A stretch of 64,000 nucleotides of DNA from Ophiodon elongatus. Lineage: Eukaryota; Chordata; Actinopteri; Perciformes; Hexagrammidae. The stretch's first letter is position 1, and every line of letters begins with the position of its first letter. The position numbers and the translations under genes are program-made. Below the pieces are notes generated by a model. It saw only the letters and a list, made by a program, of their open reading frames with translations. It made no database searches and was not told the origin of the DNA. Positions 25,574-45,300 of the stretch are shown here, piece by piece. The DNA is taken from contig JACSYO010001810.1 of the NCBI GenBank assembly GCA_016806645.1, positions 6,964,501 through 7,028,500 of the forward strand, written 5' to 3'.

Positions 25574-26010
25574 CCGTTGGAGACTGGGGAGGTTGTGAGT
25601 GGCAATGATGATGAGCAAACACTACAGGGGAGAATAATCCCTCATTACCCATAATTCCCCAATGCTGCACTGCGCTGGCGAGCGCGACTACATTCGTCCC
25701 ACGGGCAGAAACGGGTGGAGGCACTCACTCGATTTATTAGACCATCCCAAACTCCCTGCCCCCTGCCTCCCCGCTGATTAGTATCTCCTCGTCTCTTCCC
25801 GCTCTCCCAGCCACCTGCTGTCTTCCATATGTCCTGAATCCTCTCCACTACTTACACACTTTGTTTCTAAACTGATCAAAATGGCATGTGAGGGATAATT
25901 CCTCTTAAAGGTTCCCCATACATACAACGTGGTGCTGATACCTTCTCATGTACTTTACATAACAAACTGCATCATGTTAAAAGTGGATACACCTGATTAG
26001 CATGTATCTT

Positions 26011-26400
26011 ATCTTTAAAAGGAACACTTCGACATTTTGGTGAATAAAATTACTCCCTTTTTTTTGCAGAGAGTTAGATGAGAAGATCAATACCACTCTT
26101 ATGTCTGTCCGTTTTTGACGCCACAGCCAGAAGCCTGTTAGCTTAGCTTAGCATCAAGGCTGGAAACAGGGGGAGACAGCTAGCCTGACTCTGTCCGAAG
26201 GTAAAAAAAAGCGTAAAAACGAGTTGCGCAGTGACCGCCTGGGGTCTTGTCATTACTATGGGGTTGCTAGGCAACCAGACTTACCATGTTATGGTTACTG
26301 TGGCCAAGAAATAGTATCGCATAGCACCAACCCCATACAACTAAAACTTGTCGTTTCTACAATTTGGGTTTTGTGCTGATTTAAACAAACGAAATACATA
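26011..26400. mobile_element. Truncated foldback-type DNA transposon relic
   Basis: It begins ggaacacttcgacattttgg and includes gagagttagatgagaagatc and gttagcttagcttagcat. The centre has ggttgctaggcaacca, itself a short palindrome. The right part runs in inverted sense: ggccaagaaatagta, then aacttgtcgtttctac mirroring gcgtaaaaacgagtt at about 26210. This fits a foldback element with long inverted arms whose 3' arm is lost. The family is recognised only from memory. Confidence 0.5.
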
Positions 26401-28087
26401 TACATACTTATACTGAGTCAAGATAAACGAGTTGTATGATTTGTGTCATCTCATTTACGGGAAAAAAGGGAACAAGCACATTTCATAAAATGTCAATCTA
26501 TTCCTTTTATTAAAGGGACAATGAACAGCATGTATCTGTATAAGAGTATGGTTGCAGAGTCCACGGTATTAGTAAAGATCAAGTTTTCCAAGTGATTCCA
26601 GACTTTCTGACGATCTTGTAACCTATAACTTCTCCCTTTGTCCCTGCTCTCCTCTATCTTTGATTGTTCCATTGATTGTTCCCTCTCTTCCTCTCTGTGA
26701 ATTTGCCCTCTATTCTCCTCTTCCTTTAATCCCCCTGGTACTCTTTGTGTCCTCGCTGCCTCCTTCTATCTATCTCTCTCCATCTGGGTAGCAGTGAAGT
26801 ATCCATCCATCAGAGAGAAGAAGTAGTGTTGAAATCCCGTGCCTCCCATCACAGCCCCTCATCTCTCTGTGTTTACATACAAACATATTTCAGCCTGCTT
26901 ACATGTCAGAGGCACAAGGAAGAAAGCAGCATATCTTATATCCTATTGTGATTCATGATTTACGCTAGATAAATATGGGGAATGAGATGTACATCCTGAG
27001 GAGGCCCGAGGGAGCTTTGTTGAAATTATATTGCAAATGACAAAATAGAAAAAAAAATAATGGAATCTGTGGTTTGGACATATGGGGCAGATACTGGTTG
27101 TCTATTACTGTAAAAATGAAACACTGTTGGGTAAGGATTTTTTTTATCTCTGATGTGGTGGATATTACCGTAAGTTGTTGAATTATACTTCTAAAGAGAA
27201 ATTCTGGAATTTTTCAAGCTAAAATAGAGTAAAAAAAGTAACTTGCAAAAGCTTGACTAGTAGTTTTGTCTAAATTACGGTACATTAAAGTTGCTATAAG
27301 GTGACTGGAAAAACAGAACCCTTGCAATTTTGGTGTGTTGAATGAAAATGGCCAAATTGTTATGAGGTGTAAAATATCAGTCAGCTCTTGTCTATTTTAA
27401 CCCCCCGAAAAAAGGAGCCCTCATCGCCGGACCCAACACTTGGCTTCATCTTTGGATGTCTGGGTTTATCTGTGAAGAGGAGAAAAAACACAGTTGTTGC
27501 AAAAATAACTCCACAGTCATCAAGTGAAAGGATCTGTGAGATTTGTTCGATGATACCTTAAAGCTGGAGAGCTTGATGTGCTTTATGGCTGCGACTCCCA
27601 CTGATTGTGCAGAGATCTCATTTCACACATGAATGTCTCCCTCTGCTGTGTGAGCGTCCATACACTCTGTAGTTAGTGCCTTAACATTACATGTATGCTT
27701 GCCCCAGGCTATATTACGTAGAGGAGGAGGAGGAGAATGGGAGAGATAGATAGTTGAAAAAAGTAACGAAAAAAATGGGAGAATGTGACAATGAAAACGA
27801 GAAGATAGGTATTTTATTTGCATTTTCCACATTTGTTGTTTAATTTTTTTAATAATAAATGCCCAATATATATAACACATTCTCCTACCGGACACAGATA
27901 CAGGCTTGGTACCTGCAGGCCCTCTGGGTGCTTGGGGCTAGATTTATCACCACCGGGGCCCTCTGATGATGAGGCCGTTTAGTGGGGGGTCCCTGTAGTC
28001 CTCCACTGATTAGCGCCAAACATCTTCTCTAATAACCTTAACAAGAACAACGCCTCAGGACAACATGCTGATGCACACAGGCAAATG

Positions 28088-28094
<7 letters not shown>

Positions 28095-28139
<45 letters not shown>

Positions 28140-28140
28140 C
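28095..28140 (+). repeat. (CA)n microsatellite
   Basis: About 46 bp CA flanked by CGCG and CGCA. Confidence 0.95.
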
Positions 28141-29274
28141 CTCTTTGGAGATAAAGAAAAGAGCTAAAGGCTACCCATCCTCCTCTCCTTCCCCTCAAAG
28201 TCACCCCTCTCTCCTCTGTTCCAGCCAAAACTTAGCATCAACCATTTCTGGGTTGAGACCCCCTCCACCCCCCCTTATATCTTCTGCGCTACCTCCAACC
28301 ACCACCTCCAATACAGATACACACATGCATGCACCAAATTGAGTTGGTTATGGTTCAAGAGTCCCACCACAGCATATAAAGTTGCTCTCAGCATCAACAT
28401 GAAATAAAGCAATATGAATACATGAATACATGCTGGAGTGCATGAAAACCCTCGCCTCTGGTATAAAGACATGAGGAAGGAAATTGAGAAGAACAGAATT
28501 TATGATGTTGTGAGAAGCTGTGGGGGTTGTTTTATAGACAGGAACTCCCTCTGTGGATTGTTTCCTTTATAGCAGATTACACATTTGTGTGCTATGGCCA
28601 GTACATATACCGATAGCATGCCCAAATGCACAGACTGCTTCATGCACACAAAGTCCCACTTGAAAGACTGAGAGGAAGGGAGAGCAAATTAAGACATCAG
28701 TTGGATTAAATATCCTGTAAATGTGAAAATTAAAATTCATGCAAACTCAATATGACTTATTTTTCTTACTAAGTCGTATTATTAAGCAATAATAACAAAT
28801 GTCTTTGTTTCCATTTTTGACATTTTATTAGTTCCTTTGCATTTATGCTGCCTTCACAGACTGCATGGAATATTGCAACTCTATGTTCAATGGACACTCA
28901 CAGACTGGTATAGGACTGAGGTCCTAATCTAATGTCTTAATTTACTGTAACACATTTAATTTAATTTATCTGTTTTGGTAATTGCAGTGGCCACTCTTCT
29001 ATCACAGTCGGGCTACCGTGGCTTTTCTGGTCCAACCCCTGTTCATAAACCTCTTGGTTGTAGACTGGGTGCAATCATACACCTTAGCATTCAGATGACA
29101 TTCTCCTGAAGTCCACACATTCACATGGCTTTACAGTCCAACAGAACATTCAGATGTCACAGTCTTGACAATTTTGCATTATTCGGCATCATTTGGACGA
29201 GGGCAGACACACTTTTCCGCTCGCGATGACACATTTTTACGAGGCACACTGAAGGCAGCGTGAGAGTCCCGCCG

Positions 29275-29282
29275 TGACGTCA
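29275..29282. promoter_or_regulatory. Perfect palindromic CRE (TGACGTCA) in chmp2b promoter
   Basis: The full 8-bp cAMP response element palindrome occurs about 187 bp upstream of the chmp2b ATG. It lies in a CpG-rich interval (about 29210-29400) that is unlike the AT-rich flanks. Known binders are CREB/ATF factors; use here is inferred. Confidence 0.55.
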
Positions 29283-29468
29283 CGGGGAGCCGTCGAGTCA
29301 GTCAGCTGAGGGAGGAACTCCGACGACAGAAAGTCAACCAGGAAGCAGCTAAACTCACCCACTGCCTCGGTGTGACGGCTTTGCGGCGGCTTTAACGACA
29401 ACAATCACACACCAGAGCAGTACTAGGACTTGTCTTTTATATATTTCTTGTCGGCACGAAGCAGCGAC

Positions 29469-38341
<8,873 letters not shown>

Positions 38342-39579
38342 TCGTCTTCTCTGCATTAATGTTCGCATTCTAAACCTGTGCAACGTTAATACTGATTGAT
38401 ACAGACTCTTTTAGACACATTGGTTTTTATCATTGTTGAAATGCTAAAGTTGTAACAAAGGGTGCACACCAACACACACACACACACATATACATGTATA
38501 CAGACGTTAAGACATTCAAAGACATGCAGGCAGACATGTTTATTAACACGCACATAATCACACTTTCCTCGGCAGGTTGCCTTACAGATCATTAGGGCAG
38601 AACATCTGCTTTATTTATGCGAAAATAATATTTATTAACATACTGGAGTGGCCACAGCCTAAAGGTGGGCCAATAATAGATGTTTGCCCTAAAGAGTTCT
38701 GAACCACCTATGCCGTCGTTTACTGTACCACCCATCTCTGTCTTTATAAGGGCTACAGTGTAGAGACCATCGTTGTTAGTCATATCAGCTTTTATGTGGC
38801 TGAAGATGGATGGTCTTTCCCCCAGCAAGTTTTAATAAGTGAAACACTGTAATTAAAAAGAGCTTAGGTGTTGTCAGTAAGCAGATGGAACTTGCATTTT
38901 GCCTACTCGCACCATTTACGCGATTAACTTCCTCCGAGGCAGACGATCCTCTTCTTCATGCGCATGTTGTTTGGGTAAAATATTCCTGGCTGAAATGGGA
39001 CACCATGCAAGTGAGAGAGCAGAAAAAGCATCATCTACCGCGCGTCTATCGCCACAAAGATTACGCAACTGGTCAACTAGCTAATTCATTGTCGTGTTTT
39101 TAAAACCCTTAGGTACACTACCATAGTTACTGGAGATGATTTAACTCGGACAAACGTATGCATGAGACATGTATGACTGACGAGGGTAAGGCCTTCACTT
39201 TACTTACATAATGAAACATTATTTACATAATGCATGAAATGGTGAGACGGGCTGATCTGAGAGCAAGCATTTAATTTGCACCACCGAAGACGTGATGCTG
39301 TACAGATAGTGTGGGAAAACGTAATCAAAACACAAATTAGGACTAATCTTAGACTGGCATATCGCAGAGTTTTGAATCGGTTGTTTGATGCTACCGAGTA
39401 ATCAAATTATTATTATTTTTTTTTTTCTTCTTTCAATTATTATTCTTGGTTGATCTGATTGTGTATCTTATATTGGACATGGGGTTTACCGTGATTGTGG
39501 GATGGTCCTGGTCCTGCAGTCTCTCTTTCAGCTGCTGTGCAGCTACTGTCATATGTTATTTAAGCTGCCTCACTCACAA

Positions 39580-39590
39580 ACACACACACA

Positions 39591-39625
<35 letters not shown>
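39580..39625 (+). repeat. (CA)n microsatellite in the inferred chmp2b 3' UTR
   Basis: About 46 bp CA with a CGCG interruption. Confidence 0.9.
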
Positions 39626-39628
<3 letters not shown>

Positions 39629-40131
39629 CACACTACACCATCAAAATAATTGAAGCGTTAAATGACACTGTGATCCAAGAGATGTTTTCTCTTCCTCAGA
39701 GCTGAAGCTTGCTCTTCTTGCTCTCCTCTGCGGTGATTTGTTAATGTCAGCCGGCGTCGCGAGAAAGACACCGACATGTTCAGCGACATTGACTCTTTGT
39801 CTTTCTCGCCCGCTCTCTGGCCTTTAGTTCCCACATTGACTCGCATTGCCAAAACAAATTGAAAATGTTTTCATTCTCGCATGCCTCTGACATGTGCAAT
39901 ATACAATACGTTGAATTTTTGTAAATCATTCTTTCTCCTACTTTTTAAACATCTCTTCTTCGTTTGTGATTGTGAGCGGAAACGATGTTTTAACAGATTC
40001 CAACATTGTTTGAGTGCAGTTCCATGCTTAGGATATTTTCACACTTTTTTTTTAAAGGTGTATGTATACTCCTCTTTATTTGTTTAGTCATTGTAAAGTG
40101 ACTGTAAAGGGTTAATGGCTTTTTATAAATG

Positions 40132-40137
40132 AATAAA
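40132..40137 (+). promoter_or_regulatory. Likely chmp2b polyadenylation signal
   Basis: AATAAA is followed by a GT-rich stretch (ggtacaggttggtgag), about 1.8 kb after the chmp2b stop. I see no earlier AATAAA downstream of the stop. The inferred 3' UTR is 38342 to about 40150. Confidence 0.5.
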
Positions 40138-40149
40138 GTTTCTTCAGGT

Positions 40150-42340
40150 ACAGGTTGGTGAGCCTTTATTATGTCTTCCCTTTGAAATATAACTAATTAT
40201 TTACATCTCTACAGACCATTTTATCTATGTTTATCTTGATGTATTTGTACTACTATTACATACAGCCATTGGTTCCCATTAATTTCCATATGATTGGCAC
40301 GCTCTTGAAGCTTAATCACAACAAGCATCAATCTGCTAATAGATTTTAATATCGTACAGACATAAAATGAAGTCAGTAGATGGATCCAAATGTAGGAAAG
40401 GAAACACCGGCATGGTCACGGCAAAAATGATTTGCTGCCACGTAAAGTGTATGTCATTTGTAGAATATAAGAAGAAATGGAATACAAACATTGTGCATTT
40501 ACTGATGCAGATCTTTCCACTAATATTGCATCAGCTATATGAATTTCAGGTATAGAAAACTGATATCTAAAGAATTAAACAAGCGGTATGCCGCCAATGT
40601 TCTCCGACAAATGCCAAGAGTCAATCTTGAATATGAGAGGTGTACCTCCAAGAGCTGCAGTGTTAAAGCATCTGTGAGACCAGCACTAAGAATCCTCTTA
40701 ATAGCTTTATCTTATTCAGCGCTTCACGCCGATAACTTTCCGGCGTGAGGCCTCCGAAATGTGTCGGCAGTCGATGATCCGGTTGCATTTATTTCCCCTG
40801 ACAGCGCTCCACTGAGACCGCTGCACATGAATCACAGTGGAAACCGCTAGTTTCTGAATAGATGTCTTCTAGATTTATTATCAAATCACCAGTGGCACTC
40901 CCAGGAATTGTACAGTTCATTCTGTACGCATAACCTGACTCTCTCCTCTAATGTATGCATTATAAGGGTCATATCATGACATTAGTAAAAAGTGAGAGAT
41001 GGTACATGTAGCTCCGCATGAAACACATTTCTCCTTTGTTAATAGATTTTAATTAAACTCATTCACCTTTCAGTGCCTGGGAACAGAAAGACAATGGCTC
41101 AGTACAAGTATTTAGTAGTTTCGCAATAACCAGCTATGTTTCTGGCATATTTACTGGCTATTTTCAATCAAGTTGAACGAAGGTATTTCATACACATCTG
41201 CCTACAGTACCAACTTACATAGCATAATTGTCTGCACTAGAAAGTGGCAGTCAAATTTCTATGTCTTCCAGGCACCAATCAACGGTACCTGATGTGAGCT
41301 GAACATAAAGGCCTAGATTTTGTCAAGAGAGGAAATTTGTGTTTGCTTGTTTCGTCACTTTATTAAGACGTTTCACATCAGTCATCCCAACCAGGTCAGA
41401 GACGTGACTGGCGGATGTTCTCCTTTTGTGTGACACTTTGTCAAGGGAACAACAACAAAAGCGTAACGTCAACAAATATGAAAAATTAAGTCTATCTTAC
41501 ATCAGGGAAACAGCAGACCTCAGATCCATTTTTGTTGACAAAGAAAATGCCAGAAAGCTTTAGCCTCAAACCATAAATCAAAGAGGTTGTCCTCAGCAAA
41601 GTAGTTCAACATAATATATTAGGTATCAAATAAATAGGTTGGTGTGAAACTTTCAATATATTACTTTTTTGAACATGGCTATATTACTTTAAATAAAACC
41701 AACATTTTCAAGACAGGTAATAAATGCATCAGCTCACAATAATCACAAATACACAAACAAATACAACTACAACACAAATATTCCAGCCGTTGAATGAAGA
41801 TGTAAATGTAGAACATTTCATCAACAATAAAGATTCCCTTCTTTCTTGAAAATAAAAGAACGAAAGTTGAGCTAACATCTGTTGAAGGCACAGGTCTGAT
41901 CCATATGAGTGTTCATCTGCACTCTGGTTGTAGATTACATTGTTTTTAATCTGTGTAAATAACTTTCATTACACGTATGGTAAACAAGCCACAGCTATGG
42001 TTCAGTACATTAAAATGTCAGGTCACGGAAGCTGCTGCGTCGAACCAGCATTATGATGGTAAATGAAAGGCTTTTATCTTCAAAGTTTCAATTTTCTTAA
42101 TGTCAGACTGGCTTTCCCCGTGTATAAATCATCTTCTGAATGTTAACACAATTTAATTGTTTCAAATGCATCAGCAGCTGCTTAATGCAGAATGAGGGCC
42201 GTTTTTTTGTTATTGGGTTTCCCTGTTTCCTGTCTGATTTCTGTCAGACATTAGACATCAGACACTATTTCACAAGCTGGGGTCATGAGCGAGCCTCCAT
42301 CAGGCTGGAGGTGAATGGAAACTCTGGCTGAACCTCATGA
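40150..42340. other. Convergent gap between chmp2b and pou1f1 3' ends
   Basis: It holds the inferred pou1f1 3' UTR and little else. TTTATT at 40165-40170 puts a minus-strand AATAAA only about 28 bp beyond the chmp2b signal. No gene, RNA or sizeable repeat is seen in 40540-41350. Confidence 0.5.
41359..41364 (-). promoter_or_regulatory. Candidate pou1f1 polyadenylation signal
   Basis: TTTATT on the plus strand gives AATAAA on the minus strand, about 980 nt after the pou1f1 stop. Weaker ATTAAA variants lie closer, at 42152-42157 and 41945-41950, so the true end is uncertain. Confidence 0.3.
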
Positions 42341-45300
42341 CTATGCCATTGGTCTTTGTAGTTTACTCATCTGTGCAATGCAGTGTGGACCGAGTTTGCT
42401 CAAACAGGAGCTGAGGTTGAGACTGGTTTTGACCCGTTTCTCTCTTTGGCGTCTGTTGCAGAACCAGACTCTGACCACCTCCTTCTCCAGATGGAGGCCT
42501 TTGGCTATCCGGGCTATTTCCTGGGAGGAAGGCTTACTTTTTTCCACAAAGCTGTGCTCCAGGGCCTCCTTAGCTCCAAGGCTGCAGTGGGGAACAAGGG
42601 AGAAGGAAGAAAAGATGAACTCTATGAAATCAAAACATCATCGTATGGTATGCATTGTATCTTTGCTCCTTGTAGTTCAAAGGGTCTCCAACAAGTAGGT
42701 CGCGAGCTACCGGTTTCTGAGTGGCTCGCTAAAGGTTCAAATAATATGTACATAAATTTGATAGCACTTTGTCACTTTCATTTTCTATCAAATCAAACCC
42801 ACAGATACCCCGCCCCCTTTTGACACAATGAAATGATTATTTGCCAATCAGCTCTCAGTTAAATGAGTTACACAGCTTTCAAGTGTGGTTACAGTGACAC
42901 CGTAACATTAGGCGACGTTGGCAGACTAGTAAGCAGACACCAGATTTGCAAAAAATAGGCAAGCCAATAACAAGCTAAATAAGAAGGGTTTTACATCCGC
43001 CAGGTGCGTCTGCAAAGACCGCTGGTGTATTGTGTGATTGAATGAATACAATCCACAATTGGCTAACCCCCCTGTTTACACACCAATGGCCTGTAAACTC
43101 ACCAAGCAGTACGCCTGCTTAGCAGCGGCTGAGTGGTGGTGATGTACCCAGCAGTGTGAGTACCAAACTGGGGAAGAAGGCCAACTCAGCAACAGAGGCT
43201 TTGTTTAGTGGCGCACATCCGAACAGAACACAAAAAGCCCTTCACCTTTGTAAGGATTGTAATAGAGGCAATGACTGCAGTGGCTGAAACATTTTTAAAG
43301 GACCATAAAAGTAAGACACAGGTTATGTCTGCCTTTGGTGATGTAAAACTTGATGCGGTGAGTAGCACCAAATTAGCTCTAGGAAAGAAAAAAAGGTCGG
43401 AGACCCCTGTTACAGTAGATACCTGATAGTTGTTCTCCTTTTTCTCTTGCGCTCATTCATTCCTATTTTATCATTGTACAAGGCTGCGGGGAAGGAAAAA
43501 TGATATGTTGTTAGTATTGTTACTGAGAGGAAAAAAAATCACTCTGCTCACTGAACCACTCACAGCTCACTGTATGTATGTGAGGCACAGAGGTTGCTAA
43601 CCTCTTTCCTAGACGATGTACAAGCTGGTGTTAGGTCTTCGTAATCATGCAAGGAAAGCATGGCTATAATACAGTAATCTCTAGCAGACCATATAACACT
43701 GACTCAAAAGTTTATTTGCAATTTACACTGACACAATTTTTGAGCTCATAGAGATTAGACATCCAGGTAAAGATTACGTTTCAATAAATGCTCTGAATTG
43801 GGATTGATGGGGTGGAGTACATGTGTGTGTGACTCACCACCGGCCAGCTCAGCCTCGTCAAGCCATTTAGCCAAAATGGCCTTGAGCTTGCAGGCATTCT
43901 TAAAGCTCAGCTGCAAATTTTCAAAGCGGCAGATTGTGGTCTGGCTGAACTCTGAGCCGTGCACTGCAGCAAGAGCCTCGCCTACATTAGTCTGTGTGTA
44001 GCCTGGAGGTCAAAAGAAACAGAAGCACTTCACAGAATACCCTCGAGCAAAGAAGCAGCAAGGCAAGTTAAAAAATGGAAATATTCATGGTGAGGTCTCT
44101 AATTGGTGCAGTTGGGTTATGGGCTAACTTCCAGCTGTAATTATTATCATCACTTAGTGATGATACTCACCCAGTTTGATCCTCCGTATTTTGAAGTCAT
44201 TGGCAAACATCTCCAGCTCTCGTATCTGCGGGGAGTCCATGGCAGGGGCATCGTCTGGGTCCCGCATGGTCTTCCTGTGGCCATCAGTTTTCATCTCTCC
44301 AATACAGTGGCCCCCAGGGGCCTCATCAGTGGAGAGGAGGGCCGGGGGCAGTGAGGAGAAACCATGGCTTAATGCACAGGAACCGCTACTTAGACCATGA
44401 TCCGGAAACTTGTACAAGCAAGGAGTAAGAGACCCTAGAGAGAGAGAAACGTGGGAGAGGAAAATTTGTCGGAAGGTGTCTCAAGGGAGACCCTCAAACT
44501 GTCAGAAGGGTGCTGAAAGCAGCAGGGCTGCTATTCCCACATGTATCCTGACAGCCTTTCTTTCCACAGCACAAAACAGTTTTGACATGCCCCTGCCAGG
44601 CACACTGAATTACTAAGAACAAAAAACACTGGAACCTGCAGGCTGACATTTTTATATTGTTGTTAGAATTTTACTATTTTAGCCCACATATAGTGTTTTT
44701 TTTATTAATGTGACGACTCACATCTCCTCCTGAAAACTAAAGGTATGCCTAGTGAGCTCTTCAGCCCCATTTTATATAATTTGTAAGTGAGAAAAACACT
44801 TATTGAACACCGTGTAGATTATGTAGCTCACACCTAAGGCAGCTCCATTCCCCAATTAAGCCTGTGCAATGAATTTCATATTCAAATGATTTGAATGTGT
44901 TGAATAATAGGTCTTTTTTTCCCCTGGCCTTTAGCATAATGTATTCCAGATATTCATCTCTGCAGTTTACCTGCAATTTAACATCCCCATTCACATTTCT
45001 TGGGGAAATACTCTTATCCGTGGCTTCAGTGTTGCCACACAAAGCTGAGTTCATCGGGTCGGTGATGTACAACACGCCTCAGGCTATAACATTAAAGGTG
45101 CAACATAACGAGATTGAGAGCACTTGAGCCTCTCAACGGCTCTCGACATGGCGGCGCCTTCAAATGTGCTGACAGGCTTAACAGTGTTCACCTGTGGGGC
45201 AACCAGAGGATCAGCTCTACTCTCCCGCCATCATGCTGTCGGTCAAGACAGGCGTTATCAATCGTCACCGGCTAATAAGAACAGTGCAGCGGACGTGCGC

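Larger units (their letters stand above)
18360..29200. other. Intergenic DNA between vgll3 and chmp2b promoters
   Basis: The two genes are transcribed away from each other across this gap. It contains the H2A pseudogene, the repeats at 18580-18970 and 26011-26400, and several microsatellites. Low-repeat, balanced-composition stretches at 23480-23850, 25640-25870 and 27890-28040 have ATTA/TAAT-rich text and could be enhancers, by appearance only. The rest (20140-20700, 21000-21600, 22950-23480, 23880-25050, 26420-27600, 28350-29150) shows nothing I can name. Confidence 0.6.

Noticed and set aside
42315..42823. Plus-strand frames of 127 and 146 codons
   Set aside because: They run antisense through the pou1f1 homeodomain exon and into the hAT-like element. 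They have no domain of their own.
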